Shown here: positions 1 to 8,341 of the stretch, piece by piece
Layout of the letters: each line of letters begins with the position of its first letter
Position numbering within the stretch: position 1 is the first letter of the stretch
DNA from: Salipiger abyssi
Lineage (GTDB): Bacteria > Pseudomonadota > Alphaproteobacteria > Rhodobacterales > Rhodobacteraceae
Length of the DNA stretch: 64,000 nucleotides
Assembly (NCBI RefSeq): GCF_001975705.1
Contig: NZ_CP015093.1
Coordinates: 3,038,001 to 3,102,000 of the forward strand
Direction: 5' to 3'
The notes under the pieces: model-generated
The model's input: the letters and a program-made list of their open reading frames with translations, nothing else
Database searches by the model: none
Told to the model about the DNA's origin: nothing
Made by a program: the position numbers and the translations under genes

Positions 1-2
1 TG

Positions 3-671
3 GAGGAGATCGACCTCGCGGGGGATCTCGCTGCCGCCGGGCTGCGGGCCAGTTCCCGCCCCGAGGACGATACGCATTTCGCCATGACCGACGGCGCGGC
101 GGGCGAGCTGCGCGCGCTGGGCACCGATCCGGGGCTCATGCGGGCGGCTGTTTCGTTTCTTCGGGAACACCCGAAGGTGGGCGCGGTCTTTGCCCGCGAT
201 GCGCTTTGCGACGATCTGCCGGGCACGCTGCCGCAATCGCTGCTGCGCCACGGCCATGCCCGTCAGCCGGATCTGTTCTACGTCATGCGCGCGGATGAAG
301 AGCCCGATGCCTACGGTCTCCCGGGCCGGCGCGCCTATACCGGCGGTGTGCCGCTGGGCGGCGGTATGCATGGCGGGCTCAACCGGCACGAGATGGCCAC
401 CACGATGATCTGGCAGGTGCCGGGCGGGCGCACGGGCGTCGAGGATGCCCCCGCCGCGCTGGTCGATGTGGCACCGACGCTGGCGGCTCTGATGGGGCTC
501 ACGCTTTCCGCCGATGGCCGCGCGCTGCCGCTGATGGCGCCCGAGGCCGAGGCGGCGCGGCTGCTGGAAACCCGGGGGCAGGGCGGCGATGGCGGCTTTA
601 CCCTGCGGCGGCTGGCGCAGGGCGACCGGATCTATCTCGACGCGCTGCTGCGCGACGGCGATCCCGCCTGA
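3..671 (+). CDS. Alkaline phosphatase superfamily protein (phosphodiesterase/nucleotide pyrophosphatase type), C-terminal part
   Basis: Only the last 222 codons are in the window; the frame is open from base 3, and the first ATG (84) is internal. The visible part carries GGGMHGGLNRHEM, which resembles the metal-ligand His region near the C terminus of type I phosphodiesterase/nucleotide pyrophosphatase proteins (compare GTHG in the family), followed by a DVAPTLAALMGL stretch typical of the alkaline phosphatase fold. The N-terminal nucleophile region lies outside the window. It sits on the same strand about 100 bp before the phosphonate operon, so a role in releasing phosphate from organic esters or phosphonates is plausible, but that is inference. 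Substrate unknown. Confidence 0.7.
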   Translation, partial: EEIDLAGDLAAAGLRASSRPEDDTHFAMTDGAAGELRALGTDPGLMRAAVSFLREHPKVGAVFARDALCDDLPGTLPQSLLRHGHARQPDLFYVMRADEEPDAYGLPGRRAYTGGVPLGGGMHGGLNRHEMATTMIWQVPGGRTGVEDAPAALVDVAPTLAALMGLTLSADGRALPLMAPEAEAARLLETRGQGGDGGFTLRRLAQGDRIYLDALLRDGDPA

Positions 672-688
672 GCGCGGAATTCTCGCAA

Positions 689-717
689 CTTTCATGGCGC
701 CGTCATGCCCCTGTCAT
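689..717 (+). promoter_or_regulatory. PHO box: three direct 7-bp half sites at 11-bp spacing
   Basis: CTTTCAT (689-695), CCGTCAT (700-706) and CTGTCAT (711-717) are direct repeats whose starts are exactly 11 bp apart. The PhoB binding site is built from CTGTCAT-like half sites at 11-bp period, so this reads as one and a half PHO-box units. It lies between the upstream phosphatase-like gene and phnF, oriented toward the phn operon, and predicts PhoB-dependent induction under phosphate starvation. Confidence 0.8.
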
Positions 718-767
718 TCGGCGGCGCCACTCGTGGAAACATCCGAATGAATTTTGTGGAACGGGCG

Positions 768-1487
768 ATGGCGAAATCGGGAAACTGGGAACGGGCGCGC
801 GAGTGGATCACCCGCAGCATCGAGAGCCAGGCGCTTGCCGAGGGCGACCGGCTGCCGACCGAGGGTGATATCCAGCGTCTCGCGGGCGTCGGGCGGCATT
901 CGGTGCGCCGCGCCGTCGCCACGCTTGCCGCCGAGGGCGTGCTGAGCGTGGAGCAGGGGCGCGGCACCTTCGTGCGGGCCAAGCCGCCGATCCTCTATCG
1001 CATCGGTGCCCGCACGCGCTATCGCGAAAACCTCATTGCCCAGGGCATTGTGCCCTCCGGTGATCCCATCGCCGCCGAGATCGTGCCGGCGCCGCATGAG
1101 GTCGCCCGCGCGCTGGCGCTGGAGCCTGGCGCGCGCGTACATCGCGTGCTGCGCCGGGGCCGGGCCGACGGGCGCCCGATCAGCCTGTCGCGCGCCTATC
1201 ACGATGCTTCCCGCTTTCCCGATCTCGGCGCGCGCCGGCAGGCGGGCGTTTCGGTGACCGAGATCTACCGCGATCACGGCATCGGCGAATATCACCGGCT
1301 GGAGACCTCGCTCTACGCCCGCCTGCCCGAAGGATGGGAGGCGCGCGAGCTGGAGCAATCCGCCGATCAGCCGGTGATCGTGATGTGCAAGACCGATGTC
1401 GACGACGCGCGCCACCCCATCGGCTTTTCCGAGGCGATCTGGTCCGCCGGGCGGGTGCGCTTTTCACTGGAGACGGAGCATGACTGA
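768..1487 (+). CDS. phnF: PhnF-type GntR/UTRA transcriptional regulator of phosphonate use
   Basis: A 239-residue GntR-family protein. Residues about 5-70 form the winged helix (LPTEGDIQRLAGVGRHSVRRAV, then EGVLSVEQGRGTFV), followed by a UTRA ligand-binding domain. Its position at the head of phnGHIJKLM identifies it as PhnF, the usual local repressor. In-frame ATGs also exist at 705 and 747. The 705 start would lie inside the PHO box and 747 would leave almost no leader, so 768 (MAKSGNWERAREW) fits the promoter and the family length best. It overlaps phnG by 8 bp. Confidence 0.85.
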   Translation: MAKSGNWERAREWITRSIESQALAEGDRLPTEGDIQRLAGVGRHSVRRAVATLAAEGVLSVEQGRGTFVRAKPPILYRIGARTRYRENLIAQGIVPSGDPIAAEIVPAPHEVARALALEPGARVHRVLRRGRADGRPISLSRAYHDASRFPDLGARRQAGVSVTEIYRDHGIGEYHRLETSLYARLPEGWEARELEQSADQPVIVMCKTDVDDARHPIGFSEAIWSAGRVRFSLETEHD

Positions 1488-1914
1488 GACCGCTGTTACA
1501 GAGGCCTCCGAGCGGCTGAGCGTGCTGGCGCGCATGGCCCCCGAGCGTATTTCGGAAGAAGCCGAAATACTGTTGCCGGCGCTGGGAGATATCGAGGTGC
1601 TCCAGAGCCGCAGCGGTCTGGTGATGCTGCCGATGCGCGACACGGTGACGGGCACCGATTTCCATCTGGGCGAGGTGCTGGTGAGCGAGGCGCATATCCG
1701 GCTGCCCGGCGGCACCGAGGGTTATGGCATGGTCACTGGCCACGATCTGGAACGCGCCATGGCGATGGCGGTGATCGACGGCGCGCTGGCGGCGGGGGTC
1801 GACGTGGAGCGCCTGATCCGCGTCATCGCCGAGGAGGCCGCCCGTCAGGCGGAGGATGACCGCGACACCCTTCGCGCCATCGAGGCCACCCGCGTCGATA
1901 TGGAGACCTTCTGA
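1480..1914 (+). CDS. phnG: PhnG, C-P lyase core complex subunit
   Basis: A 144-residue protein of normal PhnG length. It contains the family pattern LLPALGDIEVLQSRSGLVMLPMRD, then FHLGEVLVSEAHI and GYGMVTGHDLERA. PhnG is part of the PhnGHIJ core complex and works with PhnI and PhnH in making alpha-D-ribose 1-methylphosphonate 5-triphosphate from ATP and phosphonate. The start at 1480 overlaps the phnF stop by 8 bp, and the stop overlaps the phnH start by 1 bp, indicating translational coupling. A longer in-frame start at 1396 lies inside phnF and was rejected. Confidence 0.92.
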   Translation: MTETAVTEASERLSVLARMAPERISEEAEILLPALGDIEVLQSRSGLVMLPMRDTVTGTDFHLGEVLVSEAHIRLPGGTEGYGMVTGHDLERAMAMAVIDGALAAGVDVERLIRVIAEEAARQAEDDRDTLRAIEATRVDMETF

Positions 1915-2456
1915 TGCAGACCGCCCCGCACCCCGACGCGCGCGAGCGGCGCGACAATGCCAGTTTCCACGCGCTGATGATGGCGCTGTCACGCCCCGGC
2001 ACCGTGCAGGAGCTGCCCGAACCGGGCGCCGGACCCATCGCCGCCGCGCTGCTCGACCGCGAATGTCGCGTCTATGCTGACGACGCGGCGCTGAGCGGGC
2101 ACCTGCGCCAGACCGGCGCGGCGCTCGTTCCCTTGGCCGAGGCCGACCACCTGTTTGTGTCGCTGGACAGCGCCGCTGGGGTGACCGCACTCGGGGCGGC
2201 GCAGGTCGGCTCCTTCCTCTATCCCGACGGCGGCGCCACAGTGATCGCCCCGGCGCGGATCGGCGAAGGGGCGCATCTGACCCTGACCGGACCGGGCATA
2301 GACGGCAGCGTGAGCTTGCAGCTCGGCGGGCTCGACCCCTCGCTATGGGAGGCGCGGCGCAGGCTCTGCCGTTATCCCGAGGGGATCGACCTGTTTTTCA
2401 TCGACGGCGCCCGGGTGATCGGCCTGCCGCGCTCGACCGCCGTGCAGGAGGGCTGA
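1914..2456 (+). CDS. phnH: PhnH, C-P lyase core complex subunit
   Basis: A 180-residue protein. It begins with the PhnH signature FHALMMALSRPGTVQELP and carries GAAQVGSFLYPDGGATVI and LTGPGIDGSVSL, both typical of the family. PhnH is a PLP-transferase-fold subunit without a known active site of its own that docks on the PhnGIJ core. The start ATG overlaps the phnG stop (TGATG), and phnI follows 3 bp after the stop. Confidence 0.93.
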   Translation: MQTAPHPDARERRDNASFHALMMALSRPGTVQELPEPGAGPIAAALLDRECRVYADDAALSGHLRQTGAALVPLAEADHLFVSLDSAAGVTALGAAQVGSFLYPDGGATVIAPARIGEGAHLTLTGPGIDGSVSLQLGGLDPSLWEARRRLCRYPEGIDLFFIDGARVIGLPRSTAVQEG

Positions 2457-2459
2457 GCC

Positions 2460-3515
2460 ATGGCCTATGTGGCAACCAGAGGGGGCGAGCGCGCCATCGA
2501 ACAGGCGGAACGGCTCTACCGTGCGCAGATGGGGGAAATCACGCCGGCGCGCGTTGCCGAGATCGAGCGCGCCCTGCCCAGCCTCATCGACCGGGTGATG
2601 GGCGAGGCCTCGCTCTACGCCCCCGACCTTGCGGCGCTCGCGCTGGCGCAATCGGGCGGCGATCTTTACGAGGCGCTGCTGCTGCTGCGGGCCTGGCGCA
2701 GTACCCAGCCGCGCTTGCAGATCGCGGCGCCGGTGACGCAGGGCCGGATGCTGACGCACCGCCGTATCTCGGCAGCCTTCAAGGACATCCCCGGCGGGCA
2801 GATCCTCGGACCGACGCTGGACTACAGCCATCGGCTTCTGGCGACCGAGGTGGTGCAGGGGAAGAGCTTCACGCCTGTGCCGGTGGAGAAGGCGGCAAGG
2901 CCCGCGCCGGCCTGCCATCCCTCGCTGGCGGAATGGCAAAAGGCGCAGGGGCTGGTCGAGGCGCCGACGCTGGCGCCGGTCGACCGCGACGCCATTCCCG
3001 ACCTGACGAAAGAGCCGCTGCTCTTCCCGGCCAAACGTGCCCATACGCTGCAAAGTCTGGCGCGGGCCGATACCGGCGGCGTTCTTGCGCTCGGCTATTC
3101 GGCGATGCGCGGCTATGGCAACGCGCATCCGACGGTGAACGAGCTGCGGCTCAGCGAGGCCGAGGTGATCGTGCGCCATCCCAATGGCACCGAGTTCAGC
3201 GCCGGGCGGGTCAAGACCAGCCAGGCCGAGGTGGTGACCACCAGGGGGCAGGGCAAGCTGCGGCTGGGGTTCTGCGCGACGCTCGGCTGGAACGAGGTCA
3301 AGACCATCGCGGGCGCCACGCTCGACCTGAACGCGGCCGGAGCGCCCAAGGGCTCGCCGGTGAACGAAGAGTTTTTCCTCTACCATACCGAGCCGGTCGA
3401 AAGCTCGGGCTTCTGCATCCACTTCAAGCTGCCGCATTACGTGACCTTCCAGTCTTCGCTGGATGCGCTTCGCGACGCGAAGGCACAGCGCAACAAGACG
3501 GAGGAACCGGCATGA
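2460..3515 (+). CDS. phnI: PhnI, nucleosidase subunit of the C-P lyase core complex
   Basis: A 351-residue PhnI, full length for the family (MAYVATRGGERAIEQAERL at the N terminus). PhnI with G and H exchanges adenine of ATP for methylphosphonate at C1 of ribose. The C-terminal HFKLPHY supplies two histidines five residues apart, which corresponds, from memory of the E. coli complex, to the His328/His333 metal site facing PhnJ. Thus the PhnI half of the interface looks intact, in contrast to the altered PhnJ. The stop overlaps the phnJ start by 4 bp (ATGA). Confidence 0.93.
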   Translation: MAYVATRGGERAIEQAERLYRAQMGEITPARVAEIERALPSLIDRVMGEASLYAPDLAALALAQSGGDLYEALLLLRAWRSTQPRLQIAAPVTQGRMLTHRRISAAFKDIPGGQILGPTLDYSHRLLATEVVQGKSFTPVPVEKAARPAPACHPSLAEWQKAQGLVEAPTLAPVDRDAIPDLTKEPLLFPAKRAHTLQSLARADTGGVLALGYSAMRGYGNAHPTVNELRLSEAEVIVRHPNGTEFSAGRVKTSQAEVVTTRGQGKLRLGFCATLGWNEVKTIAGATLDLNAAGAPKGSPVNEEFFLYHTEPVESSGFCIHFKLPHYVTFQSSLDALRDAKAQRNKTEEPA

Positions 3516-4411
3516 GTCTCGACACGCTCACACGGCCCTGGAAGGCGTTTTCCTACGGATTTCTGGACGCTTCGGCAAAACGCGAAATGCGCCGCAAGAT
3601 CCTCAAGGCCATCGCGGTGCCGGGTTGTCAGATGCCTTATGCCAGTCGCGAAGTGCCGATCGCGCGCGGCTGGGGCACTGGCGGCTTGCAGGCGACGCTG
3701 ACGCTGGTCAATCCGGGCTCGGTCGTCAAGGTGATCGACCAGGGCGCAGACGACAGCGTCAACGCCGCCTCCATCCGGCGCTTCATCGCGCGGGTTTCTG
3801 GCGCGGCCACGACGCTCGACACGGTGCAGGCGACGATCATCCAATCGCGCCACCGGGTGCCCGAGGAAAAGCTGCGCGCCGATCAGGTGCTGGTCTTGCA
3901 GGTGCCCAACCCCGAGCCGCTGCGCCCGGTGGAACCGAACATGTCCGTTGCGCGCCAGATGCATGCGGATGCGGATTACGGGCGCATGTGGTTGCAGCTC
4001 TACGAGCAGATCGTGCGCGTGGGCCGGGTGATGCAGGGGGCGTCCTATCCCTCGCTGGTCAATGGGCGTCATGTGATGACGCCCTCGCCGATCCCGCGCT
4101 GGGATGTGCCCAAGCTGAACATGGCGAAGCATCTGACGATCCTCTCGGCGGGGCGGGAAAAGCGGCTCTTCGCGGTGCCGCCCTTCACCCGGGTCGAACC
4201 GCTGGTCTTCGACGACGTGCCCTATCGGGTCGAGGATCACGCCGGGCTGACCTGTCGTCGCTCCGGTGCCCGGGGAGTGTTTATGAACGAAATTCCGCAG
4301 GAGGACGGCACGTCTCAGCACGAGGTGTCTGACAGCCAATTGGGCGTGAAGCTGCTGAACGGCGAGGAGCCGGGCGAGATGTGGTATCGCGATGGGGTGT
4401 TCCGGCCATGA
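3512..4411 (+). CDS. phnJ: PhnJ-family C-P lyase subunit lacking most canonical cysteines
   Basis: A 299-residue protein that is clearly PhnJ over its whole length (GWGTGGLQATL, KVIDQGADDSVNAASIR, SRHRVPE, GREKRLFAVPPFT). PhnJ is the radical SAM enzyme that breaks the C-P bond. The family's C-terminal motif C-x2-C-x21-C-x5-C (E. coli Cys241, 244, 266, 272) is here Cys248, Ser251, Val272, Gly278, while flanking residues (FMNE, SDS) still align, so the frame is intact. Gly38, matching the E. coli glycyl-radical Gly32, is kept but is followed by an extra Cys39. Either the chemistry differs or this copy is not a canonical lyase. Starts on an ATGA overlap with phnI. Confidence 0.85.
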   Translation: MSLDTLTRPWKAFSYGFLDASAKREMRRKILKAIAVPGCQMPYASREVPIARGWGTGGLQATLTLVNPGSVVKVIDQGADDSVNAASIRRFIARVSGAATTLDTVQATIIQSRHRVPEEKLRADQVLVLQVPNPEPLRPVEPNMSVARQMHADADYGRMWLQLYEQIVRVGRVMQGASYPSLVNGRHVMTPSPIPRWDVPKLNMAKHLTILSAGREKRLFAVPPFTRVEPLVFDDVPYRVEDHAGLTCRRSGARGVFMNEIPQEDGTSQHEVSDSQLGVKLLNGEEPGEMWYRDGVFRP

Positions 4412-5211
4412 GCGAGGTGATGGAGCGCGCGGCGCCGCGTTTGGTGCGGGCACAGCCGCTGCTGCGCATGGCGGATGTGTCGAAACGCTATGGCGATGTG
4501 GCGGCGCTGGAGCATGTCTCGGCCGAGGTCTATCCGGGCGAGGTGCTGGGCATCGTCGGCGAGAGCGGTTCGGGCAAGTCGACCCTGCTGCGGATGATGA
4601 ATCTCGAGGAGCTGCCGGACGAGGGGCGCTATGCGCTGGATCTGCCGGGGGTGCCGGAGGATCTCTTTGCCATGGACGGCTATGCGCGGCGGATGCTGCG
4701 GGCGCGTCATATCGGCATCGTCTATCAGAACCCGCATCTCGGGCTGCTGATGAAGAACTCGTCGTCGGGCAATGTCGCCGAGCGGCTGCTGGTGGCCGGC
4801 GAGCGGCGGTTTTCGGTGCTTCGGGAAAAGGCGAAACAGTCGCTCGACGCGTCGGAATTCCCGCTGGAGCGCATGGATGCGCCTCCCATCGAGCTGTCGG
4901 GCGGCATGCAGCAACGGGTGCAGCTTGCCAAAGCCATCGCGTTGGAACCGGCGGTTCTGCTGCTCGACGAGCCGACCACGGGGCTGGATGTGAGCGTGCA
5001 GGCGCTGGTGCTGGACACGCTGAAGCGGCTGCAACGGGAGCGGCGGATCACCATGGTGATCGTCAGCCACGATCTGGGCGTGATCCGCACCATGGCGGAC
5101 CGGGTGATGGTGATGCGCCGGGGGCGGGTGGTCGAGGCCGGGCTAGTCGATCAGGTCTTTCAGGACCCGCAGGCGGCTTATACCCAGGCGCTGGTCCATG
5201 CCAAGCTTTGA
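4408..5211 (+). CDS. phnK: PhnK, ATP-binding cassette subunit of the C-P lyase machinery
   Basis: A 267-residue ABC ATPase with Walker A GESGSGKST (residues 51-59), signature LSGGMQQRVQLAKA, Walker B VLLLDEPTTGLD and switch VSHDLGV. PhnK binds the PhnGHIJ core and is needed for phosphonate breakdown in vivo rather than for transport. The start at 4408 shares ATGA with the phnJ stop; an in-frame ATG at 4381 lies inside phnJ and was rejected. It is followed by a 126-bp gap holding paired palindromes. Confidence 0.9.
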   Translation: MSEVMERAAPRLVRAQPLLRMADVSKRYGDVAALEHVSAEVYPGEVLGIVGESGSGKSTLLRMMNLEELPDEGRYALDLPGVPEDLFAMDGYARRMLRARHIGIVYQNPHLGLLMKNSSSGNVAERLLVAGERRFSVLREKAKQSLDASEFPLERMDAPPIELSGGMQQRVQLAKAIALEPAVLLLDEPTTGLDVSVQALVLDTLKRLQRERRITMVIVSHDLGVIRTMADRVMVMRRGRVVEAGLVDQVFQDPQAAYTQALVHAKL

Positions 5212-5248
5212 GGGGATGGGGATGATCGGGACGGGCACCGCAGCGCGG

Positions 5249-5294
5249 GCAAATTCCTTCGAAGGAATTTGCAAGAGTTTTCGAAAACTCTTGC
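5249..5294. repeat. Tandem pair of 24-bp perfect palindromes with TTCGAA cores
   Basis: Two perfect palindromes abut and share one GC step: 5249-5272 (GCAAATTCC, core TTCGAA) and 5271-5294 (GCAAGAGTT, core TTCGAA). Their centres are exactly 22 bp apart. They occupy the only sizeable gap of the phn operon, between phnK and phnL. The same architecture with different arm sequence occurs at 19163-19207. There is no T tract, so a simple intrinsic terminator is unlikely; a REP-like element or processing site fits better. Confidence 0.8.
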
Positions 5295-5337
5295 GGCGCC
5301 CGGTCGGACGGACAGGCGAAAACAGTGAGGGCCGGGC

Positions 5338-6045
5338 ATGACACAGCCGATCCTGCGGGTGGAAAACCTCGCCAAGAGCTTTCGCATGCATCATCTGGAC
5401 CGCAGTCTGCATGCCTTCGAGGGGCTGAGCTTCAGCCTTGCCCCTGGCGAGTTCGTGCTGCTCTCCGGCCCCAACGGCGTTGGCAAATCCACCCTGCTGC
5501 GCACGCTCTATCGCTCTTACCTGCCGGTCGCGGGGCGTATCCTCTACGATGCGCCCGAGGGTGAGATCGACCTCGCGCGCGCGGCGGATGTGGACATTGC
5601 CCTGCTGCGCGCCCGCGAGATCGGTTTCGTGACCCAGTTCCTCACCGCACGGCCCCGGGTCGCCGCCGAGGATCTGGTGGCCGAACCGCTGCGCCGCGCC
5701 GGGCAGGATGCCGACAGCGCGCTTGTCGAGGCGCGGCGCTGGCTGGCGGAGTTCGGCGTCAAGCCGGAGCTCTGGCGCGCCTATCCCACCACCTTCTCCG
5801 GTGGCGAGCAGCAGAAGGTGAACCTCGCCCGCGCGCTGATCCTGCCGCAGCGCCTGCTGCTGCTGGACGAGCCCACCGCCTCGCTCGACGCCGCTGCGCG
5901 GGCGGCGCTGGTGCGGCGGCTGGAAGCTCTGAAACAACAGGGCGTGGCGATGATCGGGGTGTTTCACCATCCCGGCGATGTCGCCGCGCTGATCGACCGG
6001 GATATCCGGCTTGACCCAAAGGAGATGGCCCATGTGGCTGAGTGA
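5338..6045 (+). CDS. phnL: PhnL, second ATP-binding cassette subunit of the C-P lyase machinery
   Basis: A 235-residue ABC ATPase with Walker A GPNGVGKST (residues 44-52), signature FSGGEQQKVNLARALI and Walker B LLLLDEPTASLD, ending with the PhnL-like VFHHPGDVA. PhnL assembles on PhnK in the C-P lyase supercomplex. It is of normal family length. It follows phnK after the palindromic spacer and overlaps the phnM start by 14 bp, so it is still in the same transcription unit. Confidence 0.9.
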   Translation: MTQPILRVENLAKSFRMHHLDRSLHAFEGLSFSLAPGEFVLLSGPNGVGKSTLLRTLYRSYLPVAGRILYDAPEGEIDLARAADVDIALLRAREIGFVTQFLTARPRVAAEDLVAEPLRRAGQDADSALVEARRWLAEFGVKPELWRAYPTTFSGGEQQKVNLARALILPQRLLLLDEPTASLDAAARAALVRRLEALKQQGVAMIGVFHHPGDVAALIDRDIRLDPKEMAHVAE

Positions 6046-7201
6046 CTTCCGCATCGTCCTGCCCGACCGGGTGATCCCCAACGGCGCGCTCTGCATCGAA
6101 GACGGGGTTATTTCGGAGATTTCCGAAATGCCCGTCGCGGGCGCCGCGCTGGAGGGGCAGGGGCTGTTGCTGATGCCGGGCTTTGTCGACATGCATGGCG
6201 ACATGATCGAGCGCGAGGTCGAGCCGCGCCCGAATGTGAAGATGCCGATGGAGCTGGGGCTGCGCGATCTCGACCGCAAGCTCAAGGTTTCCGGCGTGAC
6301 GACCGGTTACGCGGCGGTCAGCTTCAATCCGAAATCCACCTATGGCCATCTGCGCAGCTACGACCATTCGCAGGCGATGCTGCGCGCGCTCAAGGGCATG
6401 CGCGGGGCGCTGAAGGTGGATCACAAGGTGCATGCGCGGTTCGAGGTCACCTTTCCCGGCGCGCTGGAGGTGGTCGAGGAGCTGATCTCCGAGGGCACGG
6501 TCGATCTGGTCTCGCTCACCGATCACACGCCGGGGCAGGGGCAGTATCGCGATCTGGAACGGCTGAAGGCGCGCACCGCCGCCGAGCGCGGACTTTCCGA
6601 CGAGGAGGCGGCGCAGGCGGTGCAGGCGCGCATCGACGAGCGCCGGCAGGCGACCGGCGATCTGGCCGCCACGCTGGAGGCGATCTCTGGCACCTGCCGC
6701 CGCCATGGCATCGCTCTGGCCAGCCATGACGATGACACCGCCGAAAAGGTCGCGCTGATGGTTTCGCTCGGCGCCGCGATCAGCGAGTTTCCGGTGACCG
6801 AGGAGGCGGCACGCGCGGCCCGCGCGGCCGGGCTGATGACCGCGATGGGCGCGCCCAACGCGCTGCGGGGCGAGAGCTATTCCGGCAATCTCTCGGCGCG
6901 CGCGGCGCATAAGGCGGGGCTGCTCGATATTCTGGCCGCCGATTACCACCCCTCGGCGATCCTGCCGGCGGTGCTGGTGCTGGCGGCGCAGGATCCCGAC
7001 GGGCTGGCCGGCGCCACCCGGCTCGCCTCCGCCAACCCGGCGCGGGCGCTGGGGCTGGGCGACCGGGGCGAGATCGCGCCCGGCAAGCGTGCCGATCTGG
7101 TGATCGCCGACGATCAGGGGGTGGGCCATGTGCGCATGACGTTCAGCGCCGGGCGCAAAGTGTTCTCGGACGGATCGCTGCGGATTGTGGCGGAGGGATG
7201 A
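6032..7201 (+). CDS. phnM: PhnM, alpha-D-ribose 1-methylphosphonate 5-triphosphate diphosphatase
   Basis: A 389-residue amidohydrolase-superfamily enzyme that removes pyrophosphate from the triphosphate made by PhnGHI, giving the 5-phosphate substrate of PhnJ. It carries the family motif GFVDMHGDMIEREVEPRP near the N terminus, SLTDHTPGQGQ in the middle, SHDDDT, and LAADYHPSAIL near the C terminus. The start at 6032 is set by AAAGGAGA eight to twelve bases upstream; the in-frame ATG at 6011 lacks one. It ends the visible phn operon: no phnN or phnCDE follows, and the next gene is convergent. Confidence 0.92.
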   Translation: MWLSDFRIVLPDRVIPNGALCIEDGVISEISEMPVAGAALEGQGLLLMPGFVDMHGDMIEREVEPRPNVKMPMELGLRDLDRKLKVSGVTTGYAAVSFNPKSTYGHLRSYDHSQAMLRALKGMRGALKVDHKVHARFEVTFPGALEVVEELISEGTVDLVSLTDHTPGQGQYRDLERLKARTAAERGLSDEEAAQAVQARIDERRQATGDLAATLEAISGTCRRHGIALASHDDDTAEKVALMVSLGAAISEFPVTEEAARAARAAGLMTAMGAPNALRGESYSGNLSARAAHKAGLLDILAADYHPSAILPAVLVLAAQDPDGLAGATRLASANPARALGLGDRGEIAPGKRADLVIADDQGVGHVRMTFSAGRKVFSDGSLRIVAEG

Positions 7202-7222
7202 AACCCACCCGGCAGGTGCGCC

Positions 7223-8341
7223 CTAGCTGACCTTGTGCAGTTGCAGGATCAGATCGAGCACCAGCGCCGCGGGATCGACATTGACCGCGCGGGCGTGGCG
7301 GGCGCGGTCGCCGGCCTGCTGCGCGACCTGCGCCCAGGCGCGGCCCCTGGCGGCGTCGGGAGAGAGCCGCGCGAGCATCGCCGCCTCGCCGGGCGCGGCC
7401 TCGGGCATTGGCGGCTGGCCGGTCACGCCGGCGCGGGCCAGCCGCCCCAGCGCGATATCCATCAGCGTCAGCGTCAGATCGAGCCGCGGCTCATTGGCCT
7501 TGCCGGCGGTGCTTTCGCCGAGAGCGATGGCGCGCGGGCGGTCGAGCCGGGGCAGGGTGTCGAGCAGCGCCACCAGATCGGCATAGAGCCGCAGCCCGTC
7601 ATGGTTGAGCAGCCGCATCGCCGCGCCGACCGAGCCCGCCGAGAGCGCCGCCAGCGCCTGCGCGTCCTGCGGGCCGACCTGCGCGCCGGCCTGATCCAGC
7701 GCGGATTTCATGTCCTCGGGCGAGAGCGGCGCCAGCCGCAGCTCGCGGCAGCGCGAGCGGATCGTCGGCAGCAGCCGCGAGGGCTGATGCGCGACCATCA
7801 GCAGCGTGGTGCGTGCCGGCGGTTCCTCGAGCAGCTTCAGGATCGCGTTGGCGGCGCTGACGTTCAGCTCGTCCATGCAATCGACGATCACCACCCGGCG
7901 CCCGCCCTCGGCGGAGGACAGGGTGAAGAAGCCCTTGAGCTTGCGCACCTCGTCGACGGTGAGCTGGGTCTTGAGCCGCTTCGCCTTGTCGTCCCAGGCG
8001 CGGCGCAGCAGGAAAAGCCCGGGTTCGGAGAGCGCGGCCATGCGCCGGGCGACCGGATGGTCGGGGGCGATATCCAGGCTTTCGGGCGGTGGCGGCGCGC
8101 CGAAAAGCCCGTCGCCGGTATCCTCGGGCGTGGCCAGCAGGAACCGCGCGATGCGCCAGGCCAGCGTCGCCTTGCCGAGCCCCTTCGGCCCGGTTAGCAG
8201 CCAGCCGTGATGCAGCCGGCCATAATTATAGGCATCGAGGAAATCCCGCTCGGCCCGGGTCTGCCCGAAAAGCTGCTCGGTCTCGCGCGGATGCGGCGCG
8301 CCCTCGACGCGGTCGGGCTGGGGAATCTCGCTGTCGCTCAT
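7223..8341 (-). CDS. holB: DNA polymerase III delta prime subunit
   Basis: A 372-residue AAA+ clamp-loader subunit. It has Walker A GPKGLGKAT near residue 52, a helicase-like VVIVDCMDELN Walker B region, LKLLEEPP and the sensor/arginine finger motif IRSRC. The delta prime protein helps load the beta clamp in replication. It overlaps the upstream tmk gene by 4 bp, the usual alphaproteobacterial arrangement tmk-holB. The 3' end faces phnM with only 21 bp between the two stops. Confidence 0.92.
   Translation of the reverse strand: MSDSEIPQPDRVEGAPHPRETEQLFGQTRAERDFLDAYNYGRLHHGWLLTGPKGLGKATLAWRIARFLLATPEDTGDGLFGAPPPPESLDIAPDHPVARRMAALSEPGLFLLRRAWDDKAKRLKTQLTVDEVRKLKGFFTLSSAEGGRRVVIVDCMDELNVSAANAILKLLEEPPARTTLLMVAHQPSRLLPTIRSRCRELRLAPLSPEDMKSALDQAGAQVGPQDAQALAALSAGSVGAAMRLLNHDGLRLYADLVALLDTLPRLDRPRAIALGESTAGKANEPRLDLTLTLMDIALGRLARAGVTGQPPMPEAAPGEAAMLARLSPDAARGRAWAQVAQQAGDRARHARAVNVDPAALVLDLILQLHKVS

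Noticed and set aside
1547..1572. Inverted repeat ATTTCGG...CCGAAAT in phnG, and a similar one in phnM near 6108-6130
   Set aside because: Both encode the similar peptides ISEEAE and ISEISE inside conserved coding regions; chance from codon use is sufficient.
4230..4411. Frameshift as explanation for missing cysteines in PhnJ
   Set aside because: The residues around the lost cysteines still align with the family in the same frame, and the gene ends in a normal ATGA overlap with phnK.
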